Positions 34,210 to 43,655 are shown, counted from the first letter of the stretch. The stretch: DNA of 64,000 bases from Amedibacillus dolichus DSM 3991 (GCF_000154285.1 NZ_DS483478.1:186001-250000), one strand, 5' to 3'. The notes: generated from the letters alone by a model not told the origin. Numbers and translations are program-made.

Positions 34210-34270
34210 TGTGTGAAGCTTGTGTGAAATCTGTTTTTTACGTGTTGAATGTAGGTTTTTTTAGTATAAT
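34210..34270 (+). promoter_or_regulatory. Candidate control region of the ABC exporter
   Basis: Direct repeat TGTGTGAA at 34210-34217 and 34221-34228, exactly 11 bp (one turn) apart, upstream of a TATAAT -10 at 34265-34270. The -35 position is poor. One-turn direct repeats before ABC exporter genes are often response-regulator sites, but no two-component genes are in the window. Confidence 0.45.
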
Positions 34271-34302
34271 ATAGCTATCAAAACAATGGAAGGGGAATAT
34301 CC

Positions 34303-35007
34303 ATGAGTGCATATATTGAATTTAAAAATGTAAAAAAAGTTTATCAGATGGGTGAGGTTGAAATCGAGGCTTTGCGAGGTGTTGATTTTACTATTGATAA
34401 AGGTGAGTTTGTGATCATTGCCGGTGCTAGTGGTGCGGGTAAGAGTACCATTTTAAATATTTTAGGTGGTATGGATAGCTGTACAAGCGGAGATATTTTT
34501 GTTGATGGGCGAGAGATCAGCAAGTTTTCCAATAAGGAGCTGACAACTTATCGCCGCTATGATATAGGCTTTGTGTTTCAGTTTTATAACCTAGTACAAA
34601 ATTTAACTGCCAAAGAAAATGTGGAATTGGCAACACAAATTTCGAAAAATCCTTTGGATATTGATGAAACCATTGCGGCAGTAGGCTTGCGTGAGCGTGC
34701 GCAAAACTTCCCGGCACAGCTTTCCGGAGGGGAACAGCAGCGTGTGGCGATTGCACGTGCATTGGCAAAGAATCCAAAGCTTTTGTTATGCGATGAGCCT
34801 ACGGGAGCATTGGATTATAATACCGGTAAGCAGATTTTAAAGCTGTTGCAGGATATGTGTAAATCGCATCATATCAGCGTTGTTGTCATCACGCATAACC
34901 TAGCTCTTACGGCGATGGGGGATAAGGTCATCAAGGTGCGCAACGGAGCAATCGAAAGTATTGAAATCAATGAAAATCCATTGCCAGTGGAAAGGATTGA
35001 ATATTGA
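34303..35007 (+). CDS. ABC transporter ATP-binding protein, MacB/LolD type
   Basis: 234 residues. Walker [10 protein letters not shown], signature [19 protein letters not shown], Walker [13 protein letters not shown] and the H-loop ITHN are complete. The MacB/LolD-type subgroup is shown by [19 protein letters not shown]. ggaagggg precedes the ATG. Its TGA overlaps the ATG of the large FtsX-type permease, so the two form one transporter using ATP to drive conformational change across the membrane. Confidence 0.94.
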   Translation: MSAYIEFKNVKKVYQMGEVEIEALRGVDFTIDKGEFVIIAGASGAGKSTILNILGGMDSCTSGDIFVDGREISKFSNKELTTYRRYDIGFVFQFYNLVQNLTAKENVELATQISKNPLDIDETIAAVGLRERAQNFPAQLSGGEQQRVAIARALAKNPKLLLCDEPTGALDYNTGKQILKLLQDMCKSHHISVVVITHNLALTAMGDKVIKVRNGAIESIEINENPLPVERIEY

Positions 35008-38000
35008 TGAAAGCATATATAAAGGATATTCTTCGTGAGGTTCGTCATAGTATGGGAAGATTCTTTTCCATTATGGCAATCGTGGCGATTGGTACAGCGT
35101 TTTTTGCCGGTGTGAAGGCCAGTGTGCCGGATATGCTGCATACGGCAGATGACTATTTTCGCGAATATAACCTTATGGATATTCGTTTGATGTCAAGTAT
35201 GGGCTTTACGAAGGAAGATGTAGAAGCAATTCGCAAGGCTGATGGCTTAGAAGGGGTTATGCCTACGCATACGATGGATTTTATAACTCATAAGGGAACA
35301 ACGCAGCATGTTGTAAAGGCCATATCTTTGCCAAAAACAGATAAAGATGATCCTGATTATATTAACCACGTACGTTTGATTTCCGGACGTATGCCGCAAA
35401 ATCCAAAGGAGTGTCTTGTGGAGGAACAAGAGCTAAAAGATATGGGGTATAGGATCGGTGATACCATTACCTTGGAAAGCGGAACGAAATCTGCGGTTAG
35501 TGAGTATTTGAAGCAGGATACCTATACGATTGTTGGTACAGCCTATACACCGGATTACTTGAATTACTCGAAAGGGACAAGTACGATTGGAAATGGAACA
35601 GTTGATTTGTTTATTATGATTGATGATGAGAATTTTGTATCGGACTACTATACAGAAGTATTGGTAACGGTTAAAGGGGCAGATGCTTACGATAGTTATG
35701 GCGATGCCTATTTTGAGGTTGTGGATAAGGTAAGCAATGAGCTGACAAGTATCGGTATGGATTGCAGCGATATCCGTTATGCAGAGCTGCAAAAGCTTGC
35801 GCAACAGGAATTTGATAAGGGAAAGGCAGAGTATGAAGCAGGAGTCAGCAGATTTGAAGATGAAATAGCGAAAGGAGAAGCTAAGCTTGAAAGCGCTAAA
35901 GATCAATTGTTGCTTGGAACAGCGCAGCTAACCAGCAGTAAAGCCAATTTTGAAACGATGCAGACAACGATGCAGCTGCAAATAACGCAGGGAGAAGCGA
36001 GTATAGCGCAATATGAAGCACAGCTCAATGAGGTTGTGGCCTTAAAACAACAGATGCAAGAAGAAATACAACCACTTTTAGATGGGTTTGAAAATCAAAT
36101 AGCACAAGCAGAAAAACGTCTTGATGAGATTGAAAGGCAGTTGGCAGATCCCAATGTAAGTGAAAGTGAAAGAGCATTGCTTGAAGCGGAAAAGAAGGTG
36201 CTTGAGCAAAGCATAGCGGCAGCACAAAAATCCATCGAAAGCACTAAGGCAGCACTTGTTAAGATGGAAGAAAAGGTACAATATTTCCAACAACAGATTG
36301 CAAGCGGAAAAGCACAGCTAGTTGCAGCGAAGCAACAATTAGCTAACGGACAAAAAACGGCACAGCAGGAATTTACTGCTGCACAGGCAAAGCTAGATAC
36401 CGGTCAAAAGGCGTATGTAGAAGGAAAGTTGGAGCTTGAAAAAAATCGCAAGTTAGGTGAAAAGGAGCTGGAATTGGCAAAAGAGGAGCTCTCCGTTGCT
36501 GAACAGCAGCTACAAAAGCTTCCCCAGCCAAACTGGTATGTGTTGGATCGTAATTCCCATTATGCTTATCGTGATTATGAAAGTGTTACACAGCGCATGG
36601 ACGGAATTGCAAAGGTATTTCCACTGTTTTTCTTGATCGTTTGTGCATTGGTATGCTTAACTACGATGACACGCATGGTCGATGAACAGCGTGGTATGAT
36701 CGGAACCTATAAGGCACTTGGATATTCCAATGGCAAGATTGCTATGAAGTACTTGGCGTATGCCTTGGTAGCCGGAGTAGTAGGAAGCATTATCGGCTGT
36801 GTTGTAGGAATGCTTCTATTCCCTTCTGTCATCTTTAATGCTTGGAATTTGATGTACAATCTACCGGAATTAAAGTTTGTATTACAGCTTCCACTTGCTA
36901 TTGCCTCTAGTGTAAGTGTAATTGCTGTTACCTTGTTAGCAACCTTTGTGGCATGTTACAAAGAATTAACGGAAGTTCCCGCTTTGCTTATGCGTCCGAA
37001 ACCACCAAAGAGCGGCAAGACCATTTTGTTGGAGCGTATTTCTTTCTTGTGGAAACGCTTCTCCTTTAGTCAAAAGGTAACCGCACGCAATATTATTCGT
37101 TATAAAAAACGCTTCTTTATGACTGTAATCGGTATTAGTGGGTGTACGGCATTGCTGGTGGCAGGCTTTGGTATTCAAGACAGCATCAGTGAGGTTGTGG
37201 ATAAGCAATATGAAGAAATCATGCGCTATGATGCAATGCTGAGCTTTGATGCCGACAGTACGTATAAGCAGCGAGATGCGATCATAGAGGAATTGAAATC
37301 CGATTCACTTGTTAAAGATCAAACAGCTTTGATGCAAATAAATGCAACGGTAAAGGATAACGGAGAAGATACTGCGGTAAGCGTTATTGTGCCGGAGGAT
37401 AGCGCAGCCTTTGAACAATTTGTTAAAATTGCGAATCGTAAGAGCGGAAAAGAGTTAAGTTTTGCAAATGATGGGGCAATCATTACCGAAAAGTTGGCGA
37501 TGAATATGAAGCTTTCTGTTGGAGATACCTTATCCATTGCTCTTGCTGATGGAGTAAGCAAAGATGTGAAAATCAGCGGAATCATGGAAAACTATGTTGG
37601 ACATTATGTGTATATGACACCGGCTTACTATAAACAGCTCTCTCAGCAGCGAAACGTATCCAATGCTCTTTATATTAAGATGAATAAGGTGAACGATAAG
37701 AACGAAAGCACACTGGGAAATCGTTATATGGAAAAAGACGGAGTCAGCTCCATGGCCTTTTATCATGGTGTAGCGGAAAGCTTTGATGATACGATTGCAT
37801 CGTTGAATTTTGTTATTTATGTGTTGATCGGAGCTGCCGGCTTACTGGCGTTTGTGGTGCTATATAACCTTACAAATGTAAATGTCAGTGAGCGCATTCG
37901 AGAAATCGCAACCATTAAGGTACTAGGCTTCTATCCGCTAGAGGTAGCTAGTTATGTTTATCGTGAAAATCTTGTTTTAACCTTGATTGGAGGCTTATGC

Positions 38001-38204
38001 GGTCTTTGCTTAGGAATCGGACTTCATGCTTTGATCATGAATTTAGCAGAAATGCCGGAGATCATGTTCGGTCGTAATATTGATGCATCATCATTTGTTT
38101 TTGCGCTGATTCTCACCCTTGTATTCTCTATGGCTGTTAATCTTGTGATGTATCGTAAGCTGCAAAAAATCCCGATGGTAGAATCTTTGAAATCAGTGGA
38201 GTAA
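35007..38204 (+). CDS. Large FtsX/MacB-type ABC permease with coiled-coil insertion
   Basis: 1065 residues from ATG 35007 (TGATG overlap). First membrane segment at about 18-36 (FFSIMAIVAIGTAFFAGVKAS), an external region with MacB-like PGRMP-type stretch (LISGRMPQNPKECLVEE), then about 250 residues (roughly 265-510) of Gln/Glu/Ala-rich coiled coil, three membrane segments of the first FtsX domain (LFFLIVCALVCLTTMTRMV onward), a second external domain, and a final FtsX domain with three segments (FVIYVLIGAAGLLAFVVLYNLTNV onward). Eight spans in all. Gram-positive exporters of this kind move lipids, peptides or cell-wall signals; the long coiled coil is expected to reach into the wall. Substrate unknown. 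Confidence 0.9.
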   Translation: MKAYIKDILREVRHSMGRFFSIMAIVAIGTAFFAGVKASVPDMLHTADDYFREYNLMDIRLMSSMGFTKEDVEAIRKADGLEGVMPTHTMDFITHKGTTQHVVKAISLPKTDKDDPDYINHVRLISGRMPQNPKECLVEEQELKDMGYRIGDTITLESGTKSAVSEYLKQDTYTIVGTAYTPDYLNYSKGTSTIGNGTVDLFIMIDDENFVSDYYTEVLVTVKGADAYDSYGDAYFEVVDKVSNELTSIGMDCSDIRYAELQKLAQQEFDKGKAEYEAGVSRFEDEIAKGEAKLESAKDQLLLGTAQLTSSKANFETMQTTMQLQITQGEASIAQYEAQLNEVVALKQQMQEEIQPLLDGFENQIAQAEKRLDEIERQLADPNVSESERALLEAEKKVLEQSIAAAQKSIESTKAALVKMEEKVQYFQQQIASGKAQLVAAKQQLANGQKTAQQEFTAAQAKLDTGQKAYVEGKLELEKNRKLGEKELELAKEELSVAEQQLQKLPQPNWYVLDRNSHYAYRDYESVTQRMDGIAKVFPLFFLIVCALVCLTTMTRMVDEQRGMIGTYKALGYSNGKIAMKYLAYALVAGVVGSIIGCVVGMLLFPSVIFNAWNLMYNLPELKFVLQLPLAIASSVSVIAVTLLATFVACYKELTEVPALLMRPKPPKSGKTILLERISFLWKRFSFSQKVTARNIIRYKKRFFMTVIGISGCTALLVAGFGIQDSISEVVDKQYEEIMRYDAMLSFDADSTYKQRDAIIEELKSDSLVKDQTALMQINATVKDNGEDTAVSVIVPEDSAAFEQFVKIANRKSGKELSFANDGAIITEKLAMNMKLSVGDTLSIALADGVSKDVKISGIMENYVGHYVYMTPAYYKQLSQQRNVSNALYIKMNKVNDKNESTLGNRYMEKDGVSSMAFYHGVAESFDDTIASLNFVIYVLIGAAGLLAFVVLYNLTNVNVSERIREIATIKVLGFYPLEVASYVYRENLVLTLIGGLCGLCLGIGLHALIMNLAEMPEIMFGRNIDASSFVFALILTLVFSMAVNLVMYRKLQKIPMVESLKSVE

Positions 38205-38207
38205 TTG

Positions 38208-38666
38208 ATGCAAGATTATCAGGAATATTATCAGACACCGCTTGGTTTAGTACAGATTTGTGCAAAGGACAGCGGTATTACAAAAATTGCATTTGCGGAC
38301 GCTGCCAATAAACAGCGTCCGAATGTGTGGACAACACAGTGTATTCGACAGCTGCAAGAATATTTCGATGGCTTGCGCAAGGAATTTACACTTCCTCTTG
38401 TATTAGAGGGAACAGCATTTCAAAAGAAAGTATGGACGGCTTTATGTAAAATACCTTATGGAGAAACGAGGTCTTATCAGGATATTGCAAGAATGATCGA
38501 TCAACCAAAAGCGTGTCGAGCGGTGGGAATGGCAAATAATCGCAATCCTATCGTAATCGTGATACCTTGTCATCGGGTAATCGGGAAAAATAAGACCCTT
38601 GTTGGCTATGGTGGTGGCTTAAAGCGAAAAGAATATTTGTTGAAGCTTGAGAAAAATGTGAAATGA
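38208..38666 (+). CDS. ogt: Methylated-DNA--protein-cysteine methyltransferase
   Basis: 152 residues from ATG 38208 (gtggag upstream). The suicidal active-site Cys is in VIVIPCHRVIG; the DNA-binding helix-turn-helix is IPYGETRSYQDIARMI and GMANNRNP follows. Removes O6-alkyl groups from guanine. It is three bases from the permease gene stop and probably co-transcribed with it. Confidence 0.95.
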   Translation: MQDYQEYYQTPLGLVQICAKDSGITKIAFADAANKQRPNVWTTQCIRQLQEYFDGLRKEFTLPLVLEGTAFQKKVWTALCKIPYGETRSYQDIARMIDQPKACRAVGMANNRNPIVIVIPCHRVIGKNKTLVGYGGGLKRKEYLLKLEKNVK

Positions 38667-38712
38667 TATTGGTGCTATCCCTTGAGTATGTTATAATATA
38701 CGCGTGCGTAAT

Positions 38713-38789
38713 GTGCCCGTAGCTCAATTGGATAGAGTATCAGATTCCGATTCTGACGGTTGCAGGTTCGACCCCTGTCGGGTGCGCCA
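38713..38789 (+). tRNA. tRNA-Arg (anticodon CCG)
   Basis: 77 nt. Acceptor GTGCCCG pairs with CGGGTGC (two G-U wobbles); D-arm GCTCAATTGGATAGAGT; anticodon arm TCAGA-TTCCGAT-TCTGA reads CCG; T-arm GCAGGTTCGACCCCTGT; CCA encoded. Confidence 0.95.
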
Positions 38790-38799
38790 GAATATTATA

Positions 38800-38828
38800 G
38801 AAGCCTTGAAAGATAGGCTTTTTTATTT
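38800..38828 (+). terminator. tRNA-Arg terminator
   Basis: AAGCCT/AGGCTT stem with 8-nt loop, then TTTTATTTT. Confidence 0.85.
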
Positions 38829-38832
38829 TGTA

Positions 38833-38870
38833 AGAAAAAACATGCACCCTTTTGTGAAAAGGTACATGTT
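38833..38870 (-). terminator. tgt terminator
   Basis: On the minus strand AACATG...CATGTT outer stem with an ACCTTTT/AAAAGGGT inner stem, followed by TTTTTTCTTAC, 11 bp after the tgt stop. Confidence 0.78.
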
Positions 38871-38880
38871 GAATAACGTA

Positions 38881-40098
38881 TTATTTTCGATTCGGATAAT
38901 AGTTTTTCAAAAATTCGGCTTTAAATTCAGGGAAGGTTCCATTTAAAATAGCGGCTCTTGCATCTTCTGTCAAACGAATGATAAAGCGTAGGTTATGGAT
39001 AGAAGCAAGATTGTAATACTGCTGACGTACGCTGTTATCCTCGGATTTCCAAAGCTTGCGCAGCTCACCACGTGTCCAACCACTGCGACAGGTAGGACAA
39101 TCACAGCCTTCATCAAGTGGCAATGGGCTGTCTTGGCATTTTTGTAAATTGTAGTATCCATGCCTTGCGTAAATACGTCCATGTCTTGCTTCACGAGTCG
39201 GCGCAACACAATCGAAGGTATCGGCTCCCATTTCGGTTCCAATTAGAATATCGTCGGGGTGCGAAAGACCTAATAAATGGCGTGGCTTGTTTTCGGGAAG
39301 CTCCTCACAGCACCAACGCAAGATTTCACCTAAGCTTTCCTTTAGGAATGCACCACCTAAACCATAGCCGTCAAACTCCATTTGTGCCAGCTTTTTAGCG
39401 GTCGAGCGACGCAGATCCTCCCAGCGTCCTCCTTGTAATACTCCATAAAGAGATTGGCGATAGCCCAAATCATCACGATGCTTTTTATGCTCGTCAATGC
39501 TGCGCTGTGCCCAACGCTCCGTTCTGGCTAAGGCTTCCACATTGTACTCGTAGCTATCCGCAAGAGAGGTTAGCTCATCATAAGCCATGTGAATGTCTGC
39601 ACCGATACGACATTGAATTTGCATGGATTCTTCCGGTCCGATGAAATCCTCTTGATTGGTAAAGGGATCGAAAAAGCGAACCCCATCTTCCATGACATGC
39701 GCAAGGCGATCCTTTGGATCGGCATTGATAACCTCATCTTCACGATCCATACTAACGACCTTACCGATACCGGAACCTAAGGACATGACTTGAAAGCCAC
39801 CGGAGTCGGTTAGTGTAGGACCATTCCAACCGGACCATTTCGCAAGTCCTCCTGCTTGGGCGATTTCCACTGAAGTATTGCGTAAGTGATAGCCGTTGCT
39901 AAGCATTGCCTGTGCCTGAACAGATTCTAAATCTTCCATAGATAAAAAGCGCACTTCGCCTCTTGTACCTACGCACATAAAGGCCGGTGTTTTAATATCG
40001 CCATGCGGGGTATGAATGATACCTGCACGTCCCAATTTGCCGGGAATACGCTTTGTGATTTCAAAGCTAAAGGTGTTATTGTTTTTATAGTTTGTCAT
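38881..40098 (-). CDS. tgt: tRNA-guanine transglycosylase
   Basis: 405 residues, slightly longer than the usual 370-390. Catalytic DSGGFQVMSLG, FGG-like YGLGGAFLKES and GLSHPDDI motifs are present, with the zinc-binding C-terminus CDCPTCRSGWTRGEL and LRFIIRLTEDAR. Exchanges guanine for preQ1 at the wobble position of GUN tRNAs. The ribosome site is weak (ttggtag) and the mRNA has a long structured leader of about 160 nt. Queuosine partner queA is not adjacent. Confidence 0.95.
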   Translation of the reverse strand: MTNYKNNNTFSFEITKRIPGKLGRAGIIHTPHGDIKTPAFMCVGTRGEVRFLSMEDLESVQAQAMLSNGYHLRNTSVEIAQAGGLAKWSGWNGPTLTDSGGFQVMSLGSGIGKVVSMDREDEVINADPKDRLAHVMEDGVRFFDPFTNQEDFIGPEESMQIQCRIGADIHMAYDELTSLADSYEYNVEALARTERWAQRSIDEHKKHRDDLGYRQSLYGVLQGGRWEDLRRSTAKKLAQMEFDGYGLGGAFLKESLGEILRWCCEELPENKPRHLLGLSHPDDILIGTEMGADTFDCVAPTREARHGRIYARHGYYNLQKCQDSPLPLDEGCDCPTCRSGWTRGELRKLWKSEDNSVRQQYYNLASIHNLRFIIRLTEDARAAILNGTFPEFKAEFLKNYYPNRK

Positions 40099-40291
40099 AA
40101 TCTACCAACTTTCTTTCTAAATTGTTTATGATACTGGTTTTGATGCAAATAATAAAATCGCAAAGCCGCTTTTCAAACGATAAACGAAGGTAAATGGCTT
40201 CAAGGATAACTGCTGATCCCCTTGAAAAATAAGTAATTTAAGTGTAAAACTTAACATGGGGTATTATACCATAAAACTATTTTCTTGCGAA
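40099..40291 (-). promoter_or_regulatory. tgt promoter and long structured leader
   Basis: Minus-strand TTCGCA (40291-40286), 17-bp spacer, TATAAT (40268-40263) with upstream TGG. The 160-nt leader carries TTAAGT/ACTTAA and TTCAAGG...CCTTGAA hairpins and an A-rich tail. Its function is unknown; it does not resemble the preQ1 riboswitch pattern I know. Confidence 0.55.
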
Positions 40292-40375
40292 TAGAGCTCT
40301 TAACAGATTTTTAAAGAAAGCTTTTTGCTTTGTGGCAGAAGTGTTATAATAAGAGGCAATCAAAGGAGTGAAATT

Positions 40376-41485
40376 ATGATTATAGGAATACCGAAGGAAA
40401 TAAAGAATAATGAAAATCGTGTTGCATTAACACCTGCTGGTGCCTTTGCATTAACGAAGGCAGGACATTGTGTTTTGGTGGAAAAGGGTGCCGGAAGCGG
40501 CAGTGGCTTTGAAGATGAAGAATATGCACAGGCAGGAGCAAGTATCTGCGAGGTGGAGGAAGTCTTTGCGAAAGCGGAATTGATCGTTAAGGTAAAGGAA
40601 TATATGGAAAGCGAGTATGCTTATCTGCGTGAGGATCAAATGGTGTTTACGTATTTGCATATTGCGAATAACGAACCTTTTGCGAAGGCTTTGATTGAAT
40701 CAAAAACAACTGCGATAGCTTATGAAACGATTGTTTCAAAAAGCGGGACACTGCCGTTATTAACGCCGATGAGTGAGGTGGCAGGTCGTATGTCGGTACA
40801 GATTGGTGCCAGCATGCTGCAAAAGGCAAATGGAGGCAGTGGTATTCTTTTAGGTGGTGTACCGGGTGTTATGCCGGCGAATGTGGTTGTTATCGGCGGT
40901 GGTACGGTTGGTTTTAATGCGGCACGTATTGCCAGTGGGTTAGGTGCACAGGTGCAGGTGTTTGATATCAATGCCGAGCGTATGGCTTATATTGATGATG
41001 TATCCAATGGTACGATCCATACGATTTATAATAATGAATACAATTTGAGAGCAGCATTGAAAGAAGCGGATCTGGTAATCGGCGCAGTCTTGATACCGGG
41101 GGCAAAGGCACCGAAGTTGGTAAGTGAAGATATGGTAAAAACGATGAAGCAGGGCAGTGCTATCGTTGACGTTGCGATTGATCAAGGCGGTTGTATCGAA
41201 ACCTGCGATCATACAACTACACATGATGATCCAACCTTTGTGAAACATGGTGTATTGCATTATTCAGTGGCAAATATGCCGGGTGCGGTACCACGTACTT
41301 CTACAATTGCGTTATCCAATGCGACATTGCCTTATATCTTGAAATTGGCAGATAAAGGATTAGCGGCCTTGAAGGAAGACGCTGGCTTTCGTAAGGGCTT
41401 GAATACTTATCGAGGTGTTTATACATGCCAAGCGGTTGCCAGTGCTTTACATGCGGAATATCATGATCCGCAGGAAATGCTTTAA
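40376..41485 (+). CDS. ald: Alanine dehydrogenase
   Basis: 369 residues from ATG 40376 (aaaggagtg upstream; an extended -10 TGTTATAAT is at 40342-40350). Start MIIGIPKEIKNNENRVALTPAG; substrate-binding Lys/His in LVKVKEYM and FTYLHIAN; NAD-binding VVIGGGTVGFNAARIA; C-terminal NMPGAVPRTSTIALSNATLPY. Interconverts alanine with pyruvate and ammonia using NAD. Monocistronic. Confidence 0.97.
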   Translation: MIIGIPKEIKNNENRVALTPAGAFALTKAGHCVLVEKGAGSGSGFEDEEYAQAGASICEVEEVFAKAELIVKVKEYMESEYAYLREDQMVFTYLHIANNEPFAKALIESKTTAIAYETIVSKSGTLPLLTPMSEVAGRMSVQIGASMLQKANGGSGILLGGVPGVMPANVVVIGGGTVGFNAARIASGLGAQVQVFDINAERMAYIDDVSNGTIHTIYNNEYNLRAALKEADLVIGAVLIPGAKAPKLVSEDMVKTMKQGSAIVDVAIDQGGCIETCDHTTTHDDPTFVKHGVLHYSVANMPGAVPRTSTIALSNATLPYILKLADKGLAALKEDAGFRKGLNTYRGVYTCQAVASALHAEYHDPQEML

Positions 41486-41499
41486 TAAAAAATGTAATT

Positions 41500-41524
41500 T
41501 TGGAAGCGTAAGGCTTCCTTTTTT
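41500..41524 (+). terminator. ald terminator
   Basis: GGAAGC/GCTTCC stem with 5-nt loop, then TTTTTT. Confidence 0.9.
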
Positions 41525-41643
41525 ACGGCAGATGAAAAAGCGGTTAAAGGTACTTGAAAATAACACGTGAAAAGCTGTCATAAATATTTCATTTTTGCTA
41601 TGTAAGTGTTACAATCATGTTGTAAAGGGAGTTAGGGACATGT

Positions 41644-42582
41644 ATGATACATTATTTTCAAAGTGAAAATGCAAACAGTGTTTTCAAAATACAGGGAGAG
41701 GGAGCGTATGTTTATTCCAAGCTTACGCATACCTATGAAAGATGCAATCTGTATGCGGAAATTTTAACGCAAAAACAGAAATATCACGAAATTGATGAGC
41801 GGGAGGCTAAGCGTTTGATTCATCAGCTGGAGGGAGAAGAGGTTTCTTTGGCTCGTCATCAAAATATGAAGCTGCATAAGGCAATCGCCTTTGCCAGTGT
41901 TGCGCATGCCGGACAATATCGTAAAGGGACGAATATTCCTTATATCGTACACCCATTTGAAGTTGCGCAGATTTTAAGTGAAGCAGGTGCGGAGGAGGAT
42001 ATTATTTGTGCCGGTCTTTTGCATGATATTATTGAAGATACCTCTTATACAGCTACGGATTTGGAAAAAGAATTCGGAAAGCGTGTCAGTGAGCTTGTAT
42101 TGGCGTGTACGCAGGAATGTGAAGGGTGTTGGGAACAGCGTAAGCAGCACTATTTAGATTATTTGACGAGGGAGGCTACGTTGGATACGATGATGATTTC
42201 TTGTGCAGATAAGCTTGCCAATATTCGCAGTTCAAAGGAAAACTATGAAAAGGAAGGCGAACGCTTTTGGGGACGCTTCAATAGCGGGAAGGAAGGGCAT
42301 AGCTGGTATTTTTCGAAGCTGATTGATGCCTTTGCACCATTGCAAAATTATAATATGTTTTGGGAACTGAATGCGATTTATAAAGAACTTTTTGTTGTCT
42401 GTTATCAAGGTGAAAATGTTTTATATCAAACAAATGGTTGGGAAACCTATGTATATCGAAAAGAAAGTGAAAAATGGGTGTTGGAAAACTTATCGCAGGC
42501 GGAATTGGAGAAGCAGCCGCTTCAAAAAATTGATGAGAATGAAATGCGGCGCATCGTGATGAAATGGGAGATGGAGGATTAG
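41644..42582 (+). CDS. HD-domain phosphohydrolase, MESH1/SpoT-hydrolase-like
   Basis: 312 residues; gggag upstream and an extended -10 (TGTTACAAT, 41607-41615). Residues about 80-220 form an HD hydrolase: AFASVAHAGQYRKGTNIPYIVHPFEVA, then GLLHDIIEDTSY with the HD metal pair, then ISCADKLANIRS. This pattern matches the ppGpp-hydrolase domain of SpoT and small MESH1-type enzymes, but there is no synthetase domain. The N-terminal 80 and C-terminal 90 residues are not recognised. It may remove alarmones or similar nucleotides. Confidence 0.85.
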   Translation: MIHYFQSENANSVFKIQGEGAYVYSKLTHTYERCNLYAEILTQKQKYHEIDEREAKRLIHQLEGEEVSLARHQNMKLHKAIAFASVAHAGQYRKGTNIPYIVHPFEVAQILSEAGAEEDIICAGLLHDIIEDTSYTATDLEKEFGKRVSELVLACTQECEGCWEQRKQHYLDYLTREATLDTMMISCADKLANIRSSKENYEKEGERFWGRFNSGKEGHSWYFSKLIDAFAPLQNYNMFWELNAIYKELFVVCYQGENVLYQTNGWETYVYRKESEKWVLENLSQAELEKQPLQKIDENEMRRIVMKWEMED

Positions 42583-42623
42583 GTCTGTTTGAAAGGAATA
42601 CGGTCTGTCATGTGCATGATCGG

Positions 42624-42652
42624 AAAGAGTCGAGGGATACTCGACTTTTTTG
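42624..42652 (+). terminator. Terminator of the HD hydrolase gene
   Basis: AGTCGAG/CTCGACT stem with 5-nt loop, then TTTTTT. Confidence 0.9.
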
Positions 42653-42709
42653 CTGTCGAATACGGTCTTATTTCATATATTGATTTCATATAATGAAAAA
42701 GGTGATGGT

Positions 42710-43399
42710 GTGAGGCAGAAGAAGCGAATAGTTTTAGGAATCGGAATGATTTGTACCTTAATGATTGCGACGGTATATATGTCGCGATTTACACATATTA
42801 TTGCGGAAAAGGAATGGAAAGTCTTAAATGGGATTGTGGTAGTTTTGGACCCCGGGCACGGTGGAAAAGACGGAGGAGCACAAAGCGGAGAAATTATGGA
42901 GGACGAAATCAATCTTACGATTGCTTTTCAAACCAAGGAGTTGTTGGAACAAGCAGGTGCACAGGTCATTCTTACAAGAGATGGAGATTATGATTTGGCA
43001 GACAAAGGAGCGGCGAATCGCAAGCGGCAAGATATACGAAAGCGTATGGATATGATGAATGCGGAAGATGTCGATGTGTTTATCAGCATTCATTTGAATG
43101 CATACCCCAATCCAAAGGTACAAGGGGCACAAACCTTTTATAATGAGAAAGATGAGGCATCAAAGGAATTTGCGAATCTTATACAAAATAAACTAAAGGT
43201 ATTAACGAAAAGTAAGATGACAAGTAAGCCTGGAGATTTTTATTTGTTGGAAAATGCAAAAACAATGGGAGTATTGGTGGAATGTGGCTTTTTATCAAAT
43301 CCAAATGATCGTGCTTTGTTAGTGAAGGAAGAATATCAAAAGGCATTAGCGAATGTACTTTATAAGAGCATAAAAGAGTATTTTGATTTTTTAATGTAA
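42710..43399 (+). CDS. cwlD: N-acetylmuramoyl-L-alanine amidase (CwlD-like)
   Basis: 229 residues from a GTG start at 42710, preceded by aaggtgat. One N-terminal membrane segment (IVLGIGMICTLMIATVYMS) anchors it outside. Amidase_3 domain with VVVLDPGHGGKDGGA, IFISIHLNAYPN-like VDVFISIHLNAY, and MGVLVECGFLSNPND supplying zinc ligands and the catalytic Glu. Single-domain size fits CwlD, which acts on spore cortex in spore formers. Sporulation of this organism is unproven, so a vegetative wall role is equally possible. Confidence 0.88.
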   Translation: MRQKKRIVLGIGMICTLMIATVYMSRFTHIIAEKEWKVLNGIVVVLDPGHGGKDGGAQSGEIMEDEINLTIAFQTKELLEQAGAQVILTRDGDYDLADKGAANRKRQDIRKRMDMMNAEDVDVFISIHLNAYPNPKVQGAQTFYNEKDEASKEFANLIQNKLKVLTKSKMTSKPGDFYLLENAKTMGVLVECGFLSNPNDRALLVKEEYQKALANVLYKSIKEYFDFLM

Positions 43400-43426
43400 T
43401 TTTTTTAAAAAAGTTTAAAAAAGTTG

Positions 43427-43455
43427 TTGACAACTATATAGTATCATGGTATTAT
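43427..43455 (+). promoter_or_regulatory. Promoter of the tRNA-Ile/tRNA-Ala pair
   Basis: TTGACA (43427-43432), 17-bp spacer ending TGG, TATTAT (43450-43455). Confidence 0.85.
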
Positions 43456-43475
43456 GTATAGGCATTCGATGAGAC

Positions 43476-43552
<77 letters not shown>

Positions 43553-43569
43553 TCGAATTTAATATACAT

Positions 43570-43645
43570 GGGGTGTTAGCTCAGCTGGGAGAGCACCTGC
43601 CTTGCACGCAGGGGGTCATCGGTTCGATCCCGATACGCTCCACCA
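43570..43645 (+). tRNA. tRNA-Ala (anticodon TGC)
   Basis: 76 nt. Acceptor GGGGTGT pairs with ACGCTCC (G-U pairs); anticodon arm CCTGC-CTTGCAC-GCAGG reads TGC; T-arm TCGGTTCGATCCCGA; CCA encoded. Confidence 0.97.
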
Positions 43646-43655
43646 TGTTAAGAAA

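Noticed and set aside
35433-35906. 157-residue minus-strand frame inside the ABC permease
   Set aside because: Opposite-strand shadow of a clear coding sequence; no start signals.
38704-38946. 80-residue open frame on the plus strand
   Set aside because: It runs through the tRNA-Arg gene, its terminator and the tgt 3' end.
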